A stretch of 22,836 bases of DNA from an uncultured beta proteobacterium (lineage in GTDB: Bacteria; Pseudomonadota; Gammaproteobacteria; Burkholderiales; Burkholderiaceae). Below the pieces are notes generated by a model. The model was not told where the DNA came from and did no database searches. It saw nothing but the letters and a program-made list of their open reading frames with translations. Where the stretch lies: the NCBI GenBank assembly GCA_903892315.1, contig CAITHY010000065.1:1-22836 (forward strand), given 5' to 3'. The position numbers and the translations under genes were made by a program. Below, one piece after another: positions 15,717 through 22,788 of this stretch. Positions within the stretch are counted from its first letter, which is position 1, and every line of letters begins with the position of its first letter.

Positions 15717-16229
15717 ATGGCCTCCTCATTAACCTCTTCGAGCTCAAGTAGCGCTAACTACTGCGTTATTGCCGCCCCTTTCGGCTGCCTGGGCATTTTG
15801 ACGGAAATGGTTGAGGGCAGTCTGATGCTTTCTAGAATGGATTATTTGCCCGCCAATACCCCTTTAATCGTCCCACAGAATCAGCTAGCCAAAGAGGTTG
15901 CGCGACAGTGCAAGGCGTACTTCCAAGATCCCCATTGGCAATTTGATTTACCCACAAAACCTGCTGGTACTGCGCATCAAAGAAAAGTGTGGGCTAGCAT
16001 TCAAGATATACCTGCCGGCCAAACAAGAACCTATGGTGATTTGGCGAAGAAGATCCAGAGTGGGGCGCGTGCAGTCGGTACAGCATGCGGTGCCAATCCC
16101 TACCCCCTTATTGCACCTTGTCATCGCGTGGTATCAGCCCAAGGTATTGGTGGTTTTATGAAAGAAAACTCCCCAGGTTTATATCGCCAAATTAAGCTCT
16201 GGCTTTTACGGCATGAGGGCGCTGTATAG
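15717..16229 (+). CDS. ogt: methylated-DNA--[protein]-cysteine S-methyltransferase
   Basis: A suicide repair protein that takes the alkyl group from O6-methylguanine onto its own cysteine. The 170-residue protein has the active site LIAPCHRVV with C135, and the DNA-binding helix segment with the arginine finger R118 (GARAVGTACGANPYP). GIGGF and a C-terminal leucine-rich helix (KLWLLRHEG) complete the domain. There is no N-terminal Ada regulatory domain, so it is the Ogt/MGMT stand-alone type. The serine-rich start (residues 3-12) is a non-conserved tail. No clear ribosome binding site. It is convergent with the squalene synthase-like gene, with six bases between stops and no terminator. Confidence 0.93.
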   Translation: MASSLTSSSSSSANYCVIAAPFGCLGILTEMVEGSLMLSRMDYLPANTPLIVPQNQLAKEVARQCKAYFQDPHWQFDLPTKPAGTAHQRKVWASIQDIPAGQTRTYGDLAKKIQSGARAVGTACGANPYPLIAPCHRVVSAQGIGGFMKENSPGLYRQIKLWLLRHEGAV

Positions 16230-16235
16230 GTTTAC

Positions 16236-17210
16236 TTATTTAGCGAGTCGTCTGCTACTAAGACTGAAAAAAGTCTTCATCACCCTATCGCTTTGAACGG
16301 CCCATTTTGTAAAGCTGTAGAAACTCATGACGGTGCTTCTAGAAAGTTTTACTTCATCTCTGCTGTCGAATTCTTTCCGATCTGCAATCTTTGACAGAGT
16401 CATTACCGCTAAACCAAAAGCTAAAAAGCAAAAACGCCTCATGCCCTGTTCCTGTTTGGGAATTAAGAGAATGTAATCCAGGGAGTCTTGGAGCTTTTGA
16501 TAAGCAAGCTTGAGAAGCGCTTCATGACTAATATTGACCGGTTTCCAGGAGACGCCACGGGCCTTATCTTCTGGGGAGTCTTTGAGGATATTGGTCATTT
16601 GCAGGGCTTGACCAAATGCGATTGCCAAATGTTCGCGCCCCGCCATTTTTTCTTTAAAGGCTGGGGAGTGGTTGCTAAAGATCGTTGTTAGTAGTTCGCC
16701 AACTACGCCGGCCACGACATAGCAATAATGTTCAAACTCAGCAAGATCTTGAAGGCCTGCTTGGTTTTGTCTTTCATGGAAAAAAGACATGCCCTCAGAC
16801 ATGATAGAAACACAGCGACTGACTGCTGCTCCATCTTGGGTAGAGCACGTATGCAAAATTCGCAGAACAGTGGGTGTATGAGTAATTAAATCCAGCTCAT
16901 CTTGATTGCTGTAATTTTTTAATGCATTGAGGCAGGGTGTAACAAATGCTTCAACAGGCCTCTTTTCAAGCACCGCATCCAAAAATAGTGCTGAAAGAGA
17001 TTGCTTACTTTTTGCGCTTAAATCTGCGGCATCCTCGATGGTGTCAATAATGCGACACAGCAAATAGGTGTTGCCGACTACCTTCTCGATGCTTGGCGGT
17101 AGGAGTGGGATGGTAAGGGCGAAAGTACGTGAGACGGATCCCAAAATGGCCTTTTGGTACGCCATATCGTCGGTTGGACTCAATATCGAGGTTTGTTCTG
17201 GTGTTCTCAC
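16236..17210 (-). CDS. squalene/phytoene synthase family protein
   Basis: A 324-residue head-to-head prenyl synthase, expected to join two prenyl diphosphates (farnesyl, giving squalene, is the likeliest). The first aspartate-rich motif is DTIED (56-60), in LLCRIIDTIEDAAD. The second is DSPED (211-215), in QMTNILKDSPEDKARG. The middle motif YCYVVAGVVGELL (162-174) is also conserved. The NILKDSPEDKARGVSWKP region looks to me closer to squalene synthases than to CrtB, but this is judgement by eye. The frame opens with GTG (17208-17210), the first possible start after an in-frame stop; an ATG at 17165 (MAYQKAILGS) is the alternative. No hopanoid or carotenoid partner gene (such as hpnC, hpnE, shc or crtI) is next to it, so the end product is unknown. 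Confidence 0.85.
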   Translation of the reverse strand: MRTPEQTSILSPTDDMAYQKAILGSVSRTFALTIPLLPPSIEKVVGNTYLLCRIIDTIEDAADLSAKSKQSLSALFLDAVLEKRPVEAFVTPCLNALKNYSNQDELDLITHTPTVLRILHTCSTQDGAAVSRCVSIMSEGMSFFHERQNQAGLQDLAEFEHYCYVVAGVVGELLTTIFSNHSPAFKEKMAGREHLAIAFGQALQMTNILKDSPEDKARGVSWKPVNISHEALLKLAYQKLQDSLDYILLIPKQEQGMRRFCFLAFGLAVMTLSKIADRKEFDSRDEVKLSRSTVMSFYSFTKWAVQSDRVMKTFFSLSSRRLAK

Positions 17211-17292
17211 TCTTGAATTATGTCAGACCGATGCTCGATTTGGAGTGATCCAAATAGGTACTTTTTACTAACTATCAAAAGTGACATAGCCA

Positions 17293-17298
17293 TATAAT
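17293..17298 (+). promoter_or_regulatory. -10 box before the sodium:solute symporter gene
   Basis: An exact TATAAT, with transcription expected near 17305 and a leader of about 23 bases. No convincing -35 hexamer sits 16-18 bases upstream, so an activator or a weak promoter is possible. Confidence 0.38.
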
Positions 17299-17312
17299 TT
17301 CACCAATTTCAC

Positions 17313-17318
17313 AAGGAG
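17313..17318 (+). promoter_or_regulatory. ribosome binding site of the symporter gene
   Basis: AAGGAG, nine bases before a GTG start at 17328. It decides the GTG start, since no ATG is available near this position in frame. Confidence 0.7.
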
Positions 17319-17327
17319 TATTCAGGC

Positions 17328-18743
17328 GTGCTAATTTGGTTTGTCATTATTTACTGGGTCATCTCAGTGGGCATTGGCTTATGGGCAGCCCTAAGGGTTA
17401 AAAATACTGCTGACTTTGCTGCGGCTGGGCATAGCCTTCCTCTGCCAATCGTGACAGCGACTGTATTTGCCACTTGGTTTGGTTCTGAAACTGTTTTAGG
17501 TATTCCGGCTACTTTTCTCAAAGAGGGCTTGGGGGGCGTGGTTGCAGATCCATTTGGCTCCTCACTCTGTTTAATCTTGGTGGGACTCTTTTTTGCCCGC
17601 CATCTCTACAACCGCCGCATGCTGACTATCGGTGATTTTTTTCGCGAGAAGTATGGCCGTACGGTCGAGGTTTTGGTAACGCTGTGCATTGTGGTTTCTT
17701 ACTTGGGTTGGGTTGCTGCGCAAATTAAAGCTCTGGGTCTGGTATTTAATGTTGTCTCCGAAGGAAGTATTTCTCAAACAGGCGGCATGATGATTGGCGC
17801 CGCTAGCGTATTGATATACACCCTATTTGGCGGTATGTGGTCGGTTGCGGTTACAGACTTTATTCAGATGATCATCATTGTGATCGGTATGCTCTACATC
17901 GGCGGTGAGATGACCTCACAGACTGGTGGTATCGGTGTGGTGATTGAACATGCAGCCGCTGCCGGCCAATTTAGCAACTTCTGGCCTGATATGAATCTAG
18001 CTTCGATCTTGGGCTTCGTTGCTGCCTTGTGCACCATGATGCTGGGATCTATTCCACAGCAAGATGTCTTTCAACGGATTACTTCATCTAAGAATGTCAA
18101 CATTGCCGTCCAAGCAGCTTTGCTAGGCGGTGTGCTCTATTTTATTTTTGCTTTTGTGCCTATGTATTTGGCTTATTCAGCAACCCTGATTAGCCCGGAT
18201 TTGGTAAAGGAATATCTTTCGACTGATCCACAGATGATTTTGCCCAAACTCATCCTCAACCACGCACCACTCATCGCTCAAGTGATGTTCTTTGGCGCAC
18301 TCCTCTCGGCCATTAAGAGTTGTGCCAGCGCTACCTTATTGGCGCCATCAGTCACCTTTGCTGAAAATATTGTGCGAGGTTTTTTTAAGCATTTATCTGA
18401 TCAGGATTTATTGAAGGTGATGCGGATTACGGTTTTGTGTTTTGCTGTAGTAGTCACTTTCTTTGCGGTGAACTCTGAGCTCTCTATTTTTAAGATGGTG
18501 GAGAGCGCTTATAAGGTGACCCTAGTTGCGGCATTTGTACCGTTAGCGTTTGGGGTGTATTGGCCTAGAGCAAATTCCCTCGGGGGATTATTGGCTGTAG
18601 TTGGAGGCTTAACCATCTGGATTAGTTGTGAGGTTTTGGCTCCCAATGCGATTTTGCCACCCCAATTGGCCGGCTTATTTGCCAGTATTGCCGGCATGAT
18701 CTTAGGCAGCCTTGTGCCGAAAGACTCATTAAAAGCGGTTTAG
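17328..18743 (+). CDS. sodium:solute symporter family protein (SSS family)
   Basis: A 471-residue polytopic membrane protein with about 12-13 predicted membrane segments from end to end. It should take up an organic solute with sodium. The N-terminal family pattern is visible: ALRVKNTADFAAAGHSLPLP, then TATVFATWFGSETVLGIP and MLTIGDFFREKYGR. FGGMWSVAVTDFIQMIIIVIG is the conserved mid-region. GSIPQQDVFQRITSSKN and LLSAIKSCASATLLAPSV follow, typical of the proline/pantothenate symporter superfamily. Start is GTG with a good AAGGAG. The substrate cannot be assigned. The gene stands alone between a divergent prenyl synthase gene and the PanE-like gene downstream; a palindrome and AT-rich stretch, not a clear terminator, follow it. 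Confidence 0.92.
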   Translation: MLIWFVIIYWVISVGIGLWAALRVKNTADFAAAGHSLPLPIVTATVFATWFGSETVLGIPATFLKEGLGGVVADPFGSSLCLILVGLFFARHLYNRRMLTIGDFFREKYGRTVEVLVTLCIVVSYLGWVAAQIKALGLVFNVVSEGSISQTGGMMIGAASVLIYTLFGGMWSVAVTDFIQMIIIVIGMLYIGGEMTSQTGGIGVVIEHAAAAGQFSNFWPDMNLASILGFVAALCTMMLGSIPQQDVFQRITSSKNVNIAVQAALLGGVLYFIFAFVPMYLAYSATLISPDLVKEYLSTDPQMILPKLILNHAPLIAQVMFFGALLSAIKSCASATLLAPSVTFAENIVRGFFKHLSDQDLLKVMRITVLCFAVVVTFFAVNSELSIFKMVESAYKVTLVAAFVPLAFGVYWPRANSLGGLLAVVGGLTIWISCEVLAPNAILPPQLAGLFASIAGMILGSLVPKDSLKAV

Positions 18744-18773
18744 AGCAGACTTTGCTTAAAAATGATGCAACTA

Positions 18774-18800
18774 AGAATATATTGCACCGCAAAATATTCT
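18774..18800. repeat. 27-base inverted repeat upstream of the PanE-like gene
   Basis: AGAATAT (18774-18780) is mirrored by ATATTCT (18794-18800), and inside it TTGC is mirrored by GCAA around an ACC centre, with one A-A mismatch. A further TATATTCT occurs at 18829-18836, beside the likely promoter of the next gene. No T-run follows, so it is more like an operator or a weak hairpin than a terminator. Confidence 0.45.
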
Positions 18801-18848
18801 CCTCTAAGATGACATTAATACAAAATTTTATATTCTTACGGGGTTCCT

Positions 18849-19868
18849 ATGAAAATCTGTGTGATCGGCGGGGGCGGCGCTATTGGCGGCTACTTAGCTG
18901 TCATGTTGGCGCGAGCGGGCAATGATGTAACAGTTGTTGCGCGCGGCGCTACTTTGGCTGCAATTAAAGAGCGTGGCCTGGCCTTAATTATGGATGACCA
19001 ACCAGAGCCTTTGGTTGCGCAAGTTAAAGCAGTAGAAAAAATTCGTGATGCTGAGACTCCTGATGTTGTGATTCTCGCGGTAAAGGCTCATCAAGTGGAG
19101 CCGATCATCGATGATTTGGCAGCGATCATGGGTCCCGAAACCATTTTGATCCCCATGCAGAACGGAATTCCTTGGTGGTATTTCCAGAAGTTGGGCGGCG
19201 AGTATCAAGATCATTCAGTAGAAACAGTGGATGCTGGCGGTGTCGCTAAGAATGCCATTAACCCAAATAACATTATTGGTTGTGTAGTCTATCCAGCAAC
19301 CTTCACTCAAGCCCCTGGCGTGATTCGTCACGTTGAAGGGAATCGTTTCCCATTGGGTGAGTTGGATGGTAAGACTACTGAGCGCATTCAGAAGATGTCG
19401 GAGATGATGGGCGCTGCTGGATTTAAGTCTCCTATTTTGGATGATATCCGTTCTGAAATTTGGCTCAAGCTTTGGGGCAATATGACCTTCAACCCAATCA
19501 GCTCGTTGACGCATGGCACTTTAGAGGGTATCTGCCAATACTCCTTAACCAAAGAGTTAGCGCGCAACATGATGGCTGAAGCGCAGACGATTGCTGAGAA
19601 GTTGGGCGTGACTTTTCGCGTGGATATTGAACGTCGTATCGCTGGTGCTGAAAAAGTGGGTAAGCACAAAACCTCGATGTTGCAAGACTTGGAGGCTGGC
19701 CGCAGCTTGGAGATTGATGCTTTGTTAGGATCAGTGATTGAGTTAGGCAAAATCACTCAAACTCCGACACCTTGCTTGAATACGGTATTTGCCTTAACTA
19801 AATACTTGGATGAAAACGTCCAGGCATCGAAAGGCAGTTTGTCATTGCCATCAGTTTCGGGCTACTAA
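18849..19868 (+). CDS. ketopantoate reductase family protein (2-dehydropantoate 2-reductase-like)
   Basis: A 339-residue NAD(P)H-dependent reductase of the PanE/ApbA family. The Rossmann nucleotide loop is GGGGAIGG (7-14), followed by VVARG. K79 in VILAVKAHQ and N105 in MQNGIPWW match conserved positions. The catalytic-lysine region is IWLKLWGNMTFNPISSLT. A C-terminal helical domain includes KTSMLQDLEAGRSLEIDALLGS, the substrate-domain signature. True PanE makes pantoate for coenzyme A; this protein is about 35 residues longer than E. coli PanE, and its neighbours are catabolic in type, so it may act on another 2-keto acid. GGGG just upstream of the ATG serves as ribosome binding site. A strong bidirectional terminator follows. 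Confidence 0.85.
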   Translation: MKICVIGGGGAIGGYLAVMLARAGNDVTVVARGATLAAIKERGLALIMDDQPEPLVAQVKAVEKIRDAETPDVVILAVKAHQVEPIIDDLAAIMGPETILIPMQNGIPWWYFQKLGGEYQDHSVETVDAGGVAKNAINPNNIIGCVVYPATFTQAPGVIRHVEGNRFPLGELDGKTTERIQKMSEMMGAAGFKSPILDDIRSEIWLKLWGNMTFNPISSLTHGTLEGICQYSLTKELARNMMAEAQTIAEKLGVTFRVDIERRIAGAEKVGKHKTSMLQDLEAGRSLEIDALLGSVIELGKITQTPTPCLNTVFALTKYLDENVQASKGSLSLPSVSGY

Positions 19869-19889
19869 AAAGCTTCAGTTTTTCAAACA

Positions 19890-19929
19890 AAAAACCCTTG
19901 CTACTCAACATAGCAAGGGTTTTTGTTTT
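19890..19929. terminator. bidirectional Rho-independent terminator
   Basis: A 14-base-pair perfect stem, AAAAACCCTTGCTA (19890-19903) with TAGCAAGGGTTTTT (19911-19924), a seven-base loop, and T-rich tails on both strands. It serves the PanE-like gene on the plus strand and the FAH gene on the minus strand, which converge here. Confidence 0.93.
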
Positions 19930-19952
19930 AGAGCTAGAAGTTATTCGAAGCG

Positions 19953-20720
19953 TTACTCGAAGCGATTATCTAGTTGTCCAACGCCATCAATAATGATGCT
20001 GACATTGCTACCAGGTTTCATGGAGCCAACGCCAACGGAAGTGCCGCAAGCAATGATGTCGCCAGCCTCAAGGGGTAGGTCTTGGGAAATCAGGCTCACT
20101 AATTTTGCGGGTGGGAAAATCATATCTGCAATCGGATAGTTTTGACGCTCTTGATCATTCAGGATGGTTCTGATCGTTAGCTTGCTCGGATCTACATCGG
20201 TAGTGATGTAGGGGCCGAATACACCGAAGGTATTAAAACTTTTGGAGCGAGTCCACTGGGCATAACCAGGGTCGCGATTCAGGATTTCAATGGCGGTGAC
20301 ATCGTTGATGCAGGTATAGCCAAATATCGCGTTAGCTGCTTCAGTCTCATCGACTTCATAACAGCGCTTGCCAATCACAATGCCAAGCTCTCCTTCGTAA
20401 ACGATTTTTCCGGAGTAGGATTTGGGCGTACGAATCACTTGATTTGCCGCCAAGAAGGAGTTGTTTCCTTTAAGGAAGTATAAGGGCTCTACGGGTACGG
20501 CATGTGCAAGCTTAGTTACCAGCGCGTGAAAGTTGTCTACCATGGCAACCATCTTGGAAGGTGTGCATGGGATATCAATCGTGACGTCAGCCAGCTTGAG
20601 TATTTCACCGGTGGCCTTGGGCTCTTTAAATAGCTCACCCTCATACACTGCGATTTTGTCGCCCTGTACTTGCCCTAAACCGCTTTTTCCTTGATGCTCA
20701 AATCTAAGCCACTGAGCCAT
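19953..20720 (-). CDS. fumarylacetoacetate hydrolase family protein
   Basis: A 255-residue cytoplasmic enzyme of the FAH superfamily, which cleaves or isomerises beta-diketo or 2-oxo-acid intermediates of aromatic or amino acid catabolism. The metal-binding acids are visible as E109 and E111 in YEGELGIVIGK and D140 in CINDVTA. The signature continues TRSKSFNTFGVFGPYI and ends with GDIIACGTSVGVGSMKPGSNV. AGGA lies seven bases before the ATG. Family members include fumarylpyruvate hydrolase, HpaG-type isomerases and oxaloacetate decarboxylase-like enzymes, so no specific reaction is assigned. It is divergent from the GrdB/PrdB-like gene with a 56-base shared control region, hinting at joint regulation. 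Confidence 0.9.
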   Translation of the reverse strand: MAQWLRFEHQGKSGLGQVQGDKIAVYEGELFKEPKATGEILKLADVTIDIPCTPSKMVAMVDNFHALVTKLAHAVPVEPLYFLKGNNSFLAANQVIRTPKSYSGKIVYEGELGIVIGKRCYEVDETEAANAIFGYTCINDVTAIEILNRDPGYAQWTRSKSFNTFGVFGPYITTDVDPSKLTIRTILNDQERQNYPIADMIFPPAKLVSLISQDLPLEAGDIIACGTSVGVGSMKPGSNVSIIIDGVGQLDNRFE

Positions 20721-20747
20721 AATGGGTTCCTATGATGTTAAATATTT

Positions 20748-20760
20748 GATATGCAATATC
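20748..20760. repeat. short palindrome between divergent FAH and GrdB-like genes
   Basis: GATAT-GCA-ATATC, five-base arms around a three-base centre, in the 56-base gap between the two divergent start codons. The position suits a shared operator; the small size and AT richness make chance plausible. Confidence 0.28.
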
Positions 20761-20776
20761 TTACAGGGATGGATTG

Positions 20777-21712
20777 ATGTCTAAGACTTCTGAGCTCGTA
20801 TTTGCACCAGAACAGGATCAGCCGATTCGCTATATAGAGCGTACCCGCAGTTACTACTTGGGTTTAGGTTATGAGAATCCATATGCATGGGCTCACTATA
20901 TTGATGTGCCATTTAGTCTACTGAAAAAGCCGCTCGCCCAATCTGTATTGGGTTTAATCACCACCGCAGTTCCTTATGATCCAGACAAAGGGCCCCAGGG
21001 AAAGGGCGCTCCCTACAATGCTGCCGCCAAGTTTTATCAACCCTATCAACAATCCATCGCAGGAAGTGTCGATCTACGAATTGCCCACGTGGGGATTGAT
21101 CGCAAGCATGCCGATATGCAAGACAGTAATTGTTGGTTTCCACTGGGCGCTGCTAAAAGAGCGCTTGCAGCAGGAAGGATAGGCGCAGTTTCGGCAAACT
21201 TTTATGGCTTGCCGACCAATCGGAGTCAGCGCCACACATTGGAGGTTGATGCCCCTCTCATTTTAGAGATGTTGAAGGCTGACTGTGTCGATGTGGTGGT
21301 ATTAATTCCGAATTGCCCAATATGCCATCAGAGCCAAAGTTTATTGGCGCGTTATTTAGAGGCTGCAGGAATTTCAACGGTACTGATGGGTGCCGCTAAA
21401 GATATTGTTGAATATTGCGGAGTACCGCGACTGTTGTTTAGTGATTTTCCGTTAGGTAATGCGGCCGCTAGACCCAACGACACCCCTTCGCAAGATCTAC
21501 ATTTTGAGTTAGCTTTGCAGCTTCTGGAGTCAGCGCCCGCACCGCGTACTACAGTTCAATCGCCATTACGATGGTCTTCGGACCCTTCATGGAAATTAGA
21601 TTATTCCAATCTAGAGCAGTTATCACCGCAAGAAATTGCACGCTTGCGTGAAGAGGCAGAGCAAGTGCGAATGACTGCGCGTGAACTCAGAATGAATACT
21701 CTGGGTGCTTAG
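20777..21712 (+). CDS. glycine/sarcosine/betaine or D-proline reductase component B-like protein (GrdB/PrdB family), cysteine form
   Basis: A 311-residue protein that I recognise by pattern as a relative of the selenoproteins GrdB and PrdB. The N-terminal region YIDVPFSLLKKPLAQSVLGLITTA is family-like, as are RKHADMQDSNCWFPL (109-123) and LAAGRIGAVSANFYGLPT. The redox loop is VVVLIPNCPICHQS, with a C180-x-x-C183 pair where clostridial enzymes carry selenocysteine, followed by SDFPLGNAA, which matches the GrdB proline-leucine-glycine-asparagine segment. No in-frame TGA is present. The start is ATG at 20777, eight bases after AGGG; the TTG before it is rejected. No GrdA, GrdC/D or PrdA gene is nearby, so classical Stickland reduction is unlikely and the real reaction is unknown. 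Its stop overlaps that of ispB. Confidence 0.72.
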   Translation: MSKTSELVFAPEQDQPIRYIERTRSYYLGLGYENPYAWAHYIDVPFSLLKKPLAQSVLGLITTAVPYDPDKGPQGKGAPYNAAAKFYQPYQQSIAGSVDLRIAHVGIDRKHADMQDSNCWFPLGAAKRALAAGRIGAVSANFYGLPTNRSQRHTLEVDAPLILEMLKADCVDVVVLIPNCPICHQSQSLLARYLEAAGISTVLMGAAKDIVEYCGVPRLLFSDFPLGNAAARPNDTPSQDLHFELALQLLESAPAPRTTVQSPLRWSSDPSWKLDYSNLEQLSPQEIARLREEAEQVRMTARELRMNTLGA

Positions 21713-22713
21713 GCTTGTCTCGTAAGGGAGTATGCGCACAGGGCTTTAAGCGCAGTACTGGCCTCGTTTTCCGGGAAGTCTTTGAGGCAAGTCAAGGCTA
21801 GGCCTGCCTCACGTTGTGCAGCTGCTTGCGTGTAATCAAGAGCACCAGAGTTTTGGACAGCGGCAAGAATTTGCGCAAATACATCATCTGGTAAATCTTG
21901 GTTTTGCTCAATTGCTGCGCGCACTAGAAGACGCTCTTCTGCGGTGCCATTTTCTAGCAAGTAAATCAGTGGGAGCGTGGGCTTACCTTCGCGTAAATCA
22001 TCACCAGCATTTTTCCCCATCTGTGTAGCGTTGGCAGTATAGTCAAGCAAGTCATCCATCAACTGAAAAGCGGTGCCGATATGACGTCCAAATGCAGCAG
22101 CTTGTTCGCGTTGTGCTTCGGTAGCATTCGCTAGAATGGCTCCTAGCTCAGTAGAGGCCTCAAAGAGCTTAGCTGTCTTGTAACGAATGACTTTTAAGTA
22201 ACTCGCTTCATCTACTTCTGGGTCATTCATATTGAGAAGTTGCAAAACTTCGCCTTCGGCAATCGTATTGGTTGCATCTGACAAAATTTGCATGACTCGA
22301 AGGTCATTGGGGCCAACCATCATTTGGAAGGCTCTGGAATATAAGAAGTCGCCCACTAAAACACTGGCAGCATTGCCAAAAGCGGCATTGGCAGTCTCGC
22401 GACCTCTTCTGAGGGTAGATTCGTCCACCACATCATCATGAAGCAGGGTGGCGGTGTGGATGAATTCGACTACAGCTGACATTTCTAGGGTGTGCGGTGT
22501 TTCTTCGCCATTAGCTAAGGCTTTTGCCACCAGCATCAATAGGGCAGGCCTGACCCGTTTACCCCCGGCCTGGATGATATAGGTCGAAATTTGGTCAATT
22601 AAGGCGACTTTTGAGGCCAAACGCTGTCGGATAACCGCGTCTAAGGCCTTGAAATCTAAGGCGATTGGGGCCAAGATTTGGCTTAAGTCATTGGTTTTGA
22701 CAGTGCTGGGCAT
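21709..22713 (-). CDS. ispB: trans-polyprenyl (octaprenyl) diphosphate synthase
   Basis: A 334-residue chain-elongating prenyl synthase that makes the ubiquinone side chain. The GKR site is at 51-53. The first aspartate-rich motif is LLHDDVVDE (D93, D94, D97) and the second is LMDDLLDY (D220, D221, D224), then GKNAGDDLREGKPTLPLIYL. The start is MPSTVKTNDLSQ at 22713; a longer frame reaching 22821 is rejected since it would run through the rplU promoter and start. The divergent position beside rplU is a classical proteobacterial arrangement. Chain length (C40 is usual for this lineage) is inferred. The 3' end overlaps the stop of the GrdB/PrdB-like gene by four bases, with no terminator. Confidence 0.95.
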   Translation of the reverse strand: MPSTVKTNDLSQILAPIALDFKALDAVIRQRLASKVALIDQISTYIIQAGGKRVRPALLMLVAKALANGEETPHTLEMSAVVEFIHTATLLHDDVVDESTLRRGRETANAAFGNAASVLVGDFLYSRAFQMMVGPNDLRVMQILSDATNTIAEGEVLQLLNMNDPEVDEASYLKVIRYKTAKLFEASTELGAILANATEAQREQAAAFGRHIGTAFQLMDDLLDYTANATQMGKNAGDDLREGKPTLPLIYLLENGTAEERLLVRAAIEQNQDLPDDVFAQILAAVQNSGALDYTQAAAQREAGLALTCLKDFPENEASTALKALCAYSLTRQA

Positions 22714-22725
22714 GCAAGATATAAT
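22697..22725 (+). promoter_or_regulatory. consensus sigma-70 promoter of rplU
   Basis: TTGACA (22697-22702), a 17-base spacer and TATAAT (22720-22725): both hexamers and the spacing equal the consensus. The predicted start near 22732 gives a leader of about 57 bases before rplU. The -35 box and most of the spacer lie within the first codons of ispB, on the opposite strand. Confidence 0.87.
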
Positions 22726-22788
22726 AATGGGCTTAGCTGGTCCAGGGTGGATTAGCTTAAATGTAGATATTAATTGAGGTTTCAAACC

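Noticed and set aside
18849..19868. Assigning the symbol panE
   Set aside because: The family is clear, but the protein is longer than E. coli PanE, lies among catabolic-type genes, and other family members act on different 2-keto acids.
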